64,000 nt of DNA from a bacterium. Its GTDB lineage: Bacteria; Bacteroidota; Bacteroidia; Cytophagales; Cyclobacteriaceae. The notes under the pieces were generated by a model, which was given only the letters and a program-made list of their open reading frames with translations, searched no databases and was not told the origin of the DNA. A program made the position numbers and the translations under genes. The DNA lies in contig JANSWY010000001.1 of assembly GCA_024743255.1 (NCBI GenBank), positions 124,001 to 188,000 on the forward strand, in the 5' to 3' direction. Positions 33,792 through 41,401 of this stretch are shown here, one piece after another; within the stretch, counting starts at the first letter, position 1, and the number at the start of each line of letters is the position of its first letter.

Positions 33792-34006
33792 AATATTTCT
33801 AAAGACCGATTCATGTAAATGTAATTATTCACTAATATGAGTGCAAGGTTTCCAAATTTCATATAATAATCTGTCAACACATTCTTATTAATTGTCTGCA
33901 TAAAGCGCTCAATACATTGCATAGACCGCTCTGCACACAGCACAAGCTGCTCAATGCTCAACATAAGGTGCTCGATGCAATACATAAACAGCTCGATGGT
34001 CTGCAT
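33788..34006 (-). CDS. Heptad-repeat small ORF, 72 aa
   Basis: The N-terminal 42 residues are heptads of the form MQxIExL (MQTIELF, MYCIEHL, MLSIEQL, VLCAERS, MQCIERF), each encoded by one 21-bp repeat unit, then a non-repeat tail. It ends ATGA-overlapped with the disrupted gene at 33222-33791. The opposite strand is also open (LHKxLDA heptads), so translation is uncertain and this may be only repeat DNA. Confidence 0.3.
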   Translation of the reverse strand: MQTIELFMYCIEHLMLSIEQLVLCAERSMQCIERFMQTINKNVLTDYYMKFGNLALILVNNYIYMNRSLEIL

Positions 34007-34107
34007 AAAGCACTCGATGCATTACATAAGCCGCTCAATGACCTGCATAAGCATCTTAAATCGCTGCATAGAATACTTACATGACTACATAAGTGTCTTA
34101 CATGGCT
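33898..34107. repeat. Degenerate 21-bp tandem repeat, 10 units
   Basis: Ten consecutive 21-bp units without gaps, each beginning GCATAA or ACATAA and most carrying GCTCnATG in the middle (e.g. GCATAAAGCGCTCAATACAT plus one base). The first six or seven units are better conserved; the last three drift. The period is exactly seven codons, and substitutions are spread over all positions. It lies between an exported-protein gene and a broken gene. Confidence 0.85.
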
Positions 34108-34135
34108 TTATCATATGATTTACAATATGGTAAGG

Positions 34136-34558
34136 CTAAAATCCATACATAAATTTATTGAGTTGACCTCCGGAGCTTTCCAATAGTACTATATCCATCA
34201 ACTCTTCAAAATAACCACAAACCCTTTCTCGATCTTCGGTATCAGTCTCAAGATAGATATTTGAAAACCTGGATAAACCAAGTTCCATTTTTTTGTGATA
34301 CAGTTCTTCTGTGGGATTAGAATCGCGAGCTACCTCAATAAAGTCATCAGCAGCAAGATTCATAAGCTCTGTCAACTTTGCTTTCATTTCAGGATCAGCA
34401 GCACCTGGATACATGATAGAGTTGTCAGCAACGAATTTCTCTTTCTTCTTAAACTCTGTTAATTGATCGATCGCGTTTGAAGGAGTTTCCATTTTATTCT
34501 GGCTATATGCAATAAGGGTAATTGATAATATGACTAGAGTCGATAAATATTTTAACAT
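34136..34558 (-). CDS. Exported DUF4844-like protein, 140 aa
   Basis: Signal peptide at 1-19 (ends IAYSQN), then a helical domain with IDQLTEFKKKEKFV and ELYHKKMELGLSRFSNIYLETDTEDRERVCGYFEELMD. The length and the pattern of a helix pair ending in a GLSRF-like turn resemble DUF4844. Function unknown. Confidence 0.5.
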   Translation of the reverse strand: MLKYLSTLVILSITLIAYSQNKMETPSNAIDQLTEFKKKEKFVADNSIMYPGAADPEMKAKLTELMNLAADDFIEVARDSNPTEELYHKKMELGLSRFSNIYLETDTEDRERVCGYFEELMDIVLLESSGGQLNKFMYGF

Positions 34559-34604
34559 ATGGTGAAGGTTTAAGCACTTTGTCTAAAGTATAGCATTTTG
34601 AGAA

Positions 34605-34823
34605 TCATATTCGCTTTTCCAGCCCATATTCGTACATGCTGGCTCCCTGGAAGTTAGGTCGAAGTAGTGAATTCAATTCAAAGAATTCAAAAATAGAAGG
34701 GATCAGACGCTCGTGTTTGTCGGTATCAATTGTCATAATCAGATCATCTACCTGTACCACAAAGTCATCTGCTTCAGGGTATAGTTTGAGGTGTTGAGCT
34801 TCAAAGGTTTCTATTGTCGTCAT
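34605..34823 (-). CDS. Small hypothetical protein, 72 aa
   Basis: Acidic, no signal or membrane segment. It starts 9 bp after the metalloprotease-like gene and is probably translated with it. A partner or inhibitor role is possible but unsupported. Confidence 0.4.
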   Translation of the reverse strand: MTTIETFEAQHLKLYPEADDFVVQVDDLIMTIDTDKHERLIPSIFEFFELNSLLRPNFQGASMYEYGLEKRI

Positions 34824-34832
34824 ATAAATGAT

Positions 34833-35579
34833 TTAATCACTTATCGCTTTCAGATACTTTAACGACTTCTTCACTCCTGACAATATATCTCTCTCCAGGT
34901 ATTGTAGCCAATCTGCATCGTCCTGCCCTTTTTTAAATAGCCACAACGCCAGCATAAACGCATGTATCTTATAGTGAAGATATCCCGACCCTCCACTCAT
35001 ATTCCAACCTGAATGTGTATTGCCGGAGTATGTGGTCATTTTAGAAATCGAACTGTTTGCTGTGAATATGCCAAATCCAAATAGTGATGTGATTACATCA
35101 GTAAGTGGCTCGTCATTTTCTTTAATCTTTCTTTCACCCAGGAGCTTAATATGTGCGATTTCGTGAGCTATTGTTGCAATCAACAGTATTGGGTTTTTTA
35201 TCAATGAACGCTCAATTCCAATCTGATAAATACCGAGCAGATCTTTACTATATTGGCCATTCGACAGCTGAGTCCCTTCTTCATAATTGGAGATAATCGC
35301 CTCATCAGTAAATTCCATTCGCTGAAATTCATCATAAAAATATACCTCGATCCTACTGGACTTTCTGACCATCATTTTCTCTCTTACAAGCTCTACCATG
35401 TTGATCACATCATCAGTAGTTCCCTGATATTTAAACCCGATGAAATTGGTAGTTGGAGGGTACATCTCCATATCTTCGATCTTGAGTTTGAACTTATCCT
35501 CAAACCAATCAAAAACCGAAATTAACCACTCTTCGTCTTCAGTGGTTATGATGGATTTTGGTTTTTTATTCCAGAACAT
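34833..35579 (-). CDS. Cytoplasmic zinc-metallopeptidase-like protein
   Basis: 248 residues, no signal. ATIAHEIAHIKLLGE near residue 138 is an HExxH zinc motif; an acidic residue soon after (ERKIKENDEP) could be the third ligand. Later IHAFMLALWLFKKGQDD looks like a packed helix. The protein may be a small peptidase or an inactive relative. No family recognised beyond the motif. Confidence 0.5.
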   Translation of the reverse strand: MFWNKKPKSIITTEDEEWLISVFDWFEDKFKLKIEDMEMYPPTTNFIGFKYQGTTDDVINMVELVREKMMVRKSSRIEVYFYDEFQRMEFTDEAIISNYEEGTQLSNGQYSKDLLGIYQIGIERSLIKNPILLIATIAHEIAHIKLLGERKIKENDEPLTDVITSLFGFGIFTANSSISKMTTYSGNTHSGWNMSGGSGYLHYKIHAFMLALWLFKKGQDDADWLQYLERDILSGVKKSLKYLKAISD

Positions 35580-35600
35580 AATTTAAAAGATAGTCGATTT

Positions 35601-36077
35601 TCAGTCATTCGTTTTTTCTGGTAACTCGATTATATATGGAATCATAGCATACATTGAAGAGAAAGAATCAACATTTGGTTCTTCCACGAACTTTAATACC
35701 TTATTTATTGGAAATATGAATTTGCCCTCACTTATCTCAATCCCCCATGAACCACTTTCATGCCTTGACCAGACCCCACCATAAGACTCAATAACGCACT
35801 CACCAAAATAAGACCCAACATGCATTATCATCCCTTTTTGCTCCTCTTTAGATTTCCCCCGTAGATACTCTTCCACCTTTTGGAGCCCAGCTTCACTACA
35901 TGATGTATCTACATTGGCTAAATGTAAATCTCTTCGAAAAACAGTAGCAATTCTCTTGAAGTCCTCAGAAGACATTCCTTGTGACAAAACTGTACATGTT
36001 GTGGCTTGCTGGAACAGGAAGAATCCAATAGTAATTAGGATGAGTATAAAGACAGTTAGGATTTTATAAAAACGCAT
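35601..36077 (-). CDS. Membrane-anchored exported protein, 158 aa
   Basis: N-terminal helix at about 5-22 followed by a soluble domain with cysteines near 27, 59 and 93. No family recognised. 21 bp upstream of the metallopeptidase-like gene on the same strand. Confidence 0.45.
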   Translation of the reverse strand: MRFYKILTVFILILITIGFFLFQQATTCTVLSQGMSSEDFKRIATVFRRDLHLANVDTSCSEAGLQKVEEYLRGKSKEEQKGMIMHVGSYFGECVIESYGGVWSRHESGSWGIEISEGKFIFPINKVLKFVEEPNVDSFSSMYAMIPYIIELPEKTND

Positions 36078-36252
36078 TTCTCAAACTTAATTAATTTCCA
36101 CCAGATTATATTTCCAGAACCATAACTTGAAATAAATCCGGTGATGTGATACTAATCGCATATTAAACCAAATTATCCATAAAAATTTTAAGTTCCCCAA
36201 ATTCTATTCCTCCATTTCACTATCTTACCTCTTTTTAATAACCATTTGACTA

Positions 36253-36966
36253 ATGCAAATTCAAGACAACTCGGGAAGAGCTAAAAATACGATCAACTTA
36301 TTCTATGTCATAGTAGGAATAAGCGTACTTTCTGTAATAGCAGATGTATTGGACTATCAGAACCTTGATAATTACTACAGTGATGAATTCAACTTGACGG
36401 ACTTATTTGTCAGCCTTGTTGGTCTGGCACAGATTGTTGGTAACATTACTTTGATTGTAGTATTTCTAAACTGGTTCAGAAGAGCTTATGCCAATTTGCA
36501 CAGAATAGGTGTTGATTACCTTAATCATACAGATCTACATGCGGTATGGTGCTGGTTTATTCCCATTCTTAATCTATTCAGACCTTACAAAATCACGAAA
36601 GAAATTTGGTCAGAGACCCAACATCAGGTCAACAAATTAAACGGTACTTATCAAGTAGATACATCCGATGCAGGAATTGGAGTATGGTGGGCTTTCTATC
36701 TGATTTCAAATTTTGTAGCCAACATTGGTACTCGTCTCTCCTTCCAAGCTGACTCTATTGAGGAGTTGGAAGCAGCTTCTATTCTGATTGGAATTTCAAA
36801 TGTGCTGGATATCGCCGCTGCTCTTTTTGCAATTGCTGTTGTGAAAAAAATCAGTAATGTTGAGGCGTTGCTTGCTCACGAAATTGAAGCAACATCTTTT
36901 GGACAAACGGATGTTGACATCAATACTGAGGAGCAGGATGATGAAAAGGGGTTGCTGGAAAGCTAA
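36253..36966 (+). CDS. DUF4328 membrane protein
   Basis: 237 residues. About four membrane helices. The segment WFRRAYANLHRIGVDYLNHT, then WCWFIPILNLFRPYKITKEIW, is the signature of DUF4328: a positively charged loop followed by an amphipathic WF-P helix. These proteins are of unknown function. The start at 36253 is the first ATG after the divergent intergenic region. Confidence 0.78.
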   Translation: MQIQDNSGRAKNTINLFYVIVGISVLSVIADVLDYQNLDNYYSDEFNLTDLFVSLVGLAQIVGNITLIVVFLNWFRRAYANLHRIGVDYLNHTDLHAVWCWFIPILNLFRPYKITKEIWSETQHQVNKLNGTYQVDTSDAGIGVWWAFYLISNFVANIGTRLSFQADSIEELEAASILIGISNVLDIAAALFAIAVVKKISNVEALLAHEIEATSFGQTDVDINTEEQDDEKGLLES

Positions 36967-36987
36967 TAATTGAATAAATACTAAGTT

Positions 36988-37533
36988 TCAATGGCTATTT
37001 TTTTGATGGGAGTACTTGTCGTGACTAACTAGACCAAAAAAAGATTTATTTCTGATTAGTTGAATTGAGTCCTTACCTTCTAATGATTTCACCAAGTATT
37101 TTGCAAGAGCAATCTTTTCAAGATGTCCGTTATCATACATGATTTCGACATACGAAGATTTATTTCTTCCTGAGCCTCGTTCACCTATTTTGTTGATTTT
37201 GTATTCAACAACCGTAGTTTCAATTGTTACATAGACGTTTATAGCCGTAAAAATGAACAAACTTAAAAGGATTGCAATAGCTCCGGTGTAATGACCTAAT
37301 TTGAAGTTTTTCCCATTTTTAATATTAAGTATCTCTGGATTCTTTCTCCTAATTACTAATAAAACAAGCCAATTAATAAGAAGACCAATTGGTATAGGTG
37401 CCAATAGTATCCATTGCCACTCCTGAAATTTGTCCAATTGTACTAAACACCAATAAACAAAGGGTAGTAAAATGACTGGACCAAGCGATAGACTATTTAT
37501 TATCTTTAGTTGAGCTCGTTTTCTTTTGTTCAT
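36988..37533 (-). CDS. Membrane protein, 3 helices, 181 aa
   Basis: Hydrophobic helices near 12-32, 40-60 and 85-108; the C-terminal part is soluble with a basic, aromatic end (KSFFGLVSHDKYSHQ). No family recognised. Convergent with the DUF4328 gene, 21 bp apart. Confidence 0.5.
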   Translation of the reverse strand: MNKRKRAQLKIINSLSLGPVILLPFVYWCLVQLDKFQEWQWILLAPIPIGLLINWLVLLVIRRKNPEILNIKNGKNFKLGHYTGAIAILLSLFIFTAINVYVTIETTVVEYKINKIGERGSGRNKSSYVEIMYDNGHLEKIALAKYLVKSLEGKDSIQLIRNKSFFGLVSHDKYSHQKNSH

Positions 37534-37802
37534 TCTAGGTATCGCTTAATAATTTCAATTGCATTTAAATGAGTTAGGCTCTACGGTTTTACTTACAGGT
37601 GGGAAATAATATTCCAAAAAGTAAATATCAGCTATTCCTCTTACTACTTGATGAAATAAAGAGACTTTCCATCAAGAAATTCTCTTGACATACACTCCCA
37701 TTGATTCAGTGTTTAATAGAGTATATTTTAAATGCGAATTAACTCAAAATTCCAAACTCAAACGTCCCTACTCCGTAAGTTGGTTTGAAACTAAACTTAG
37801 TC

Positions 37803-38249
37803 ATGAAATACATCGCTCAAATCAACATCGCTCAAATGAAAGATGCTTTGGATTCTCCGGTAATGAAGGAATTCAATGACTTTCTGGCCCCCATTAATAA
37901 GCTTGCAGAAGAATCTCCTGGATTTGTATGGAGAATGAAGGATGAAGAGGAAGAAGCCATTATTTCAGGAAATACACCGTTTGAAGACGATATGTTGATT
38001 ATCAACATGTCGGTTTGGGAATCAATAGAACAACTGAAAGATTTTGTCTACGATACTGCTCATAGCTACTTTGTGAAAAGTCGTAAAAAATGGTTTAACC
38101 AGATGGAAAGCCAGCATATGGCGCTTTGGTGGGTGGACCCTACTAATATGCCATCACTTGAGGAAGCTGCTGATAAACTTAAACAATTGGACCAAGAAGG
38201 TGCTTCAGAAGAAGTGTTTGATTTTAAGTGGGCTCTTAAGAATCTTTGA
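37803..38249 (+). CDS. DUF3291 domain protein
   Basis: 148 residues from the ATG at 37803, chosen because it begins the family core MKYIAQINIAQMKD. The rest, PGFVWRMKDEEE, then NMSVWESIEQLKDFVYDTAHSYFVKSRKKWF, then HMALWWVDPTNMPSLEEAADKL, matches the DUF3291/antibiotic biosynthesis monooxygenase-like ferredoxin fold. Function unknown. Convergent with the LRR gene 9 bp away. Confidence 0.78.
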   Translation: MKYIAQINIAQMKDALDSPVMKEFNDFLAPINKLAEESPGFVWRMKDEEEEAIISGNTPFEDDMLIINMSVWESIEQLKDFVYDTAHSYFVKSRKKWFNQMESQHMALWWVDPTNMPSLEEAADKLKQLDQEGASEEVFDFKWALKNL

Positions 38250-38258
38250 AACACTTTT

Positions 38259-39800
38259 TCAGTTATACAGAATTTCTAGATTTGGCATCTGCTGCCTAAG
38301 CTCCTGAACTGTCTTTGATGAAACCTTGGTTCCAAACAAATACAAAATACGAAGATTCTTCAATTGAGTAAATTCGACAGGAAAATCTGATATTGGATTA
38401 TCATTTAGAACCAAATACTGCAAATTCTTAAGCTTAGAAATGTTAGAAGGAATTTCTTCAATTTGATTGCCCGCCAAGTCCAGAGAAGTCAAGCCTTTAT
38501 TTTCAAAAATTGCATGTGGTATATGATCGAACTTATTGAAGGCTAAACTCAACACATTTAATCTCTTTGGAAATTGCTCACCAATTGACGAAAGTTTATT
38601 CTTGGAAAGAAATAATTGCTGCAGGTTCCAAAGTTTATGAAACTCAAGAGGCAACTCCTCTATTTGATTTCCAGCTAAATCAAGTTTTTGAAGTTTTGTT
38701 AACCTAACTACAACTGGATCTACTTCATTTAATCCTCTATTGGCAAAATTTCCCACAGTTGAATAAGGTCTGACTTTATTCATTTCTGAAATTGAATTGA
38801 AATAGGTTGGATAGAAGTATGCTATATCTTGAATAGAATCATTTGGATAAGATACAATCGTTGGGTAATAAATATCTATACCATTCTCTACTGGCGATGA
38901 GACTCTTCCTAAATTTGAACCGTCGATTTGAAATTTGACTGGCATGGAATACACACCCTCACTTAAATTACTAAAGGCTGATTTTGGTAAAGAATTAAAT
39001 GCTTGTTTCACAGCATTATTACATTCTACATTGGTTTTATTGTGAATCGTTAGCTGACTTGCTTCCCTGTTTTTAATAGAAAAACTAGTATAAACATACG
39101 TACTAACTCCAGCCCTTTTTGCACCTTCGGGATATTCCAAATTATCCAAAAAGGTTTTCATGAATATTCGGTTAGGGTGATTTTTGCTTTTCCACTTTCT
39201 TAAATTAAAAGTGATGTAAATTTCGTTTCCAGTATTAACAGGTTTCCCATCCTTAATTGCAGGAATCCAATTTGGGCAAAGATTAATCAGACGAATAGCT
39301 TCCTCGTCACATCCGTATCCCAAGCCACTAACAACTCTTGGCCTTATCAACCTTCCGTATTCGTCAACAATTACACTTACTCTAACATCACCCTCTACAT
39401 TGTTTAACCTTGCATTTTCAGGATATCGTAAACTATCTTCCAAAATCTGGAACAATCCTCTACCTCCGCCAGGAGGCATTGCTCCCTGGTCAACTAAATT
39501 GTATGGTAAATAAGAAAGTTCCTCCAATTGAATGAGAAAATTATTGGTCGGTGGAATTATAATCTCATTTTCATAATAGTCTGGGTGTACTACAAAGAGC
39601 TTTCCTGAATCTGGTACATCTAATTGAAAATAGCCCAACTTGTTTGTTGTGGCACCTTTCGTAGAACCCATCAAAATTACAGTTGCACTATCAATGGGTT
39701 CATTGCTTTCAATATCTACAATCTTAGCAACAATGGTACGATTTGATTGTGCAAATAAGGCATTGCTGAAGAGGAGGAAAACAAATAGAATTCTAAACAT
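38259..39800 (-). CDS. Exported fusion: CarboxypepD_reg, TonB_C domains, leucine-rich repeats
   Basis: 513 residues with a signal peptide (ends ALFAQS). Order: carboxypeptidase-regulatory-like beta domain (about 22-95), TonB_C-like domain (about 125-190, GDVRVSVIVDEYGRLIRPRV), a second related domain (about 210-290), then leucine-rich repeats from about 355 (LTKLQKLDLAGNQIEELP, LNVLSLAFNKFDHIP, GLTSLDLAGNQIEEIP and similar, spaced about 23 residues). LRR regions bind proteins, so this may be an adhesin or sensor at the surface. The combination is unusual. Confidence 0.7.
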   Translation of the reverse strand: MFRILFVFLLFSNALFAQSNRTIVAKIVDIESNEPIDSATVILMGSTKGATTNKLGYFQLDVPDSGKLFVVHPDYYENEIIIPPTNNFLIQLEELSYLPYNLVDQGAMPPGGGRGLFQILEDSLRYPENARLNNVEGDVRVSVIVDEYGRLIRPRVVSGLGYGCDEEAIRLINLCPNWIPAIKDGKPVNTGNEIYITFNLRKWKSKNHPNRIFMKTFLDNLEYPEGAKRAGVSTYVYTSFSIKNREASQLTIHNKTNVECNNAVKQAFNSLPKSAFSNLSEGVYSMPVKFQIDGSNLGRVSSPVENGIDIYYPTIVSYPNDSIQDIAYFYPTYFNSISEMNKVRPYSTVGNFANRGLNEVDPVVVRLTKLQKLDLAGNQIEELPLEFHKLWNLQQLFLSKNKLSSIGEQFPKRLNVLSLAFNKFDHIPHAIFENKGLTSLDLAGNQIEEIPSNISKLKNLQYLVLNDNPISDFPVEFTQLKNLRILYLFGTKVSSKTVQELRQQMPNLEILYN

Positions 39801-39870
39801 GACTTATTGGTTGGAATGAATCCCGAAACTAATTTATTTCTACATAAACTCATTGACCACATAGAAAAAA

Positions 39871-39909
39871 AACCGGGAACACCCAACAAAGGTCAGGCAA
39901 TTCCCGGTT
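39871..39909 (-). terminator. Intrinsic terminator of the squalene-cyclase-like gene
   Basis: AACCGGGAA (39871-39879) pairs with TTCCCGGTT (39901-39909); on the minus strand the stem is followed by a run of eight T. It is 23 bp after the stop at 39933. Confidence 0.8.
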
Positions 39910-39932
39910 TTGCTTAACGTGTATGTATCTAT

Positions 39933-41252
39933 TTATGAATCGCCTAAGGCTCTTAAATTTTCAATGTCCTGATCAATTGAAAGAATCAATAAACAGGTAG
40001 CAGTACAAAACACCGGACTTGTAATGCAATGATGTCCGTTCCAGCTTCCATTTTCATTCTGGATATGAAGAATTCTCCCTGCAGTATTATCATACCACTC
40101 CTTCCAATCCTCTCCACCAGCAATCACCATAGACTCTCCAGTCTGCAAGAAGCTCACAAATTCCTCTCCTCCGTTATTACCAAATCCATTTAATACATCT
40201 TCCTCCTGCGCTTTATCTTTTGCCGACTTATAAACATTGTAGCTTGTAGTCAACTTAGCCGCTTCATCTCTGCTGATTCCAATTTCCTCCAAAGTTTCCT
40301 GATTTACCGGTGCATTTTCGGAAATAGTCCCGTCAGCAACAGCATCATCCAACAACTTCTTGGCTCTTCTGGCTTCCTTAGCACTCGCCCTCACAGATCC
40401 TGAAACTGAGTACAAAACAATCCCAGCACCACGATCAGTATTAACTCTTCCGCTTGCTGCATCATAATTAGACTGCTGATATTCTCTTGATCTTTCAACA
40501 GCATCCATATCTACTTCAATATCATTAAACTCTGCTGCTTCCAATGCCTGACTAGCCAAAGAAGACTGTAGAACTCCAGCCCATCCATCTCCATTAATAC
40601 TTCCGTCAGAATTTTGGGTATTTTCAATTTTCTTCACACAAATTGACAATGCTTCTCTAACTCTCTTTTCAGTTTTGTTGTCCAAATCATCCATATTTAG
40701 AAGGTTATTGAAGAACTGTGCAGTCATTACAGCATCAATATTCACTCCCAGTTTCACCTGGATTTGAGTGTTTTCCTGGTTAGTAATTTTCGCTCTGTTT
40801 TCTGGGGTTGTTTCTACGGCATTCAACAAATACTCGGTTGCTAACTGAAGTTGTTCGGAGTATAATCCCTTCTTCAATGTGTTTCCTGTTCTGATCAAGG
40901 CCATCCCAACTGTTGCTGTTGTTGCCGGATCAGTACTAACTGCGTGAGCATCCATTACATTCTGATAGGCATGGCTTCCAGCTCCCCAGCCTCCATCTTT
41001 TTGCTGAGCTGAGACTAAATATTCTAATCCTCCCTGAAGAGATTCTTTTACCTCCTCCGGACCTTTATAAATGTAATGTCCAGTTGATGATTCTTCCCCG
41101 AATAGTGTCTTAAAGGTGCATCCTTTGGTACCACAATACTCAATGTGATCGTGATCTATTGGGTTCTTGTCGTGGTTCTTAAAACTGATGGTGAGCGTCA
41201 AAAGTGTACAGGTCGCAACTCCCAACACGAGAAATTTCATTTTTGCATTCAT
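39933..41252 (-). CDS. Exported squalene-cyclase/prenyltransferase-like alpha-barrel protein
   Basis: 439 residues with a signal-anchor (about 5-22). QW-type repeats are visible: LVSAQQKDGGWGAGSH near 78-92, TQNSDGSINGDGWAG near 213-227 and QNENGSWNGHHCITSPVFCTA near 395-415, spaced as in the alpha/alpha-toroid fold of terpene cyclases and prenyltransferases. No DCTA or DxDD catalytic motif is obvious, so it may bind rather than cyclise. Divergent from the FGE-like gene with a 113-bp gap. Confidence 0.65.
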   Translation of the reverse strand: MNAKMKFLVLGVATCTLLTLTISFKNHDKNPIDHDHIEYCGTKGCTFKTLFGEESSTGHYIYKGPEEVKESLQGGLEYLVSAQQKDGGWGAGSHAYQNVMDAHAVSTDPATTATVGMALIRTGNTLKKGLYSEQLQLATEYLLNAVETTPENRAKITNQENTQIQVKLGVNIDAVMTAQFFNNLLNMDDLDNKTEKRVREALSICVKKIENTQNSDGSINGDGWAGVLQSSLASQALEAAEFNDIEVDMDAVERSREYQQSNYDAASGRVNTDRGAGIVLYSVSGSVRASAKEARRAKKLLDDAVADGTISENAPVNQETLEEIGISRDEAAKLTTSYNVYKSAKDKAQEEDVLNGFGNNGGEEFVSFLQTGESMVIAGGEDWKEWYDNTAGRILHIQNENGSWNGHHCITSPVFCTATCLLILSIDQDIENLRALGDS

Positions 41253-41401
41253 AATATTCCTGTTTAATTAACTTCCTTGACTAAGGGATGCAGGTCCTTT
41301 TCAGATTCCACAAAAAATTTTTTCACAAAGAATTGAACCTCATTGATTTTCATGTGTAATACCTTTTGACTTCCGGAGGTCACTCAATAAAAAAGAAGAC
41401 T

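Noticed and set aside
33898-34107. CRISPR-like array
   Set aside because: Units are contiguous 21-mers without spacers and no cas gene is near; treated as a tandem coding-type repeat.
37647-37676. CTTGATG/CATCAAG stem upstream of the DUF3291 gene
   Set aside because: Seven-base stem with no T tract; could be chance in AT-rich DNA.
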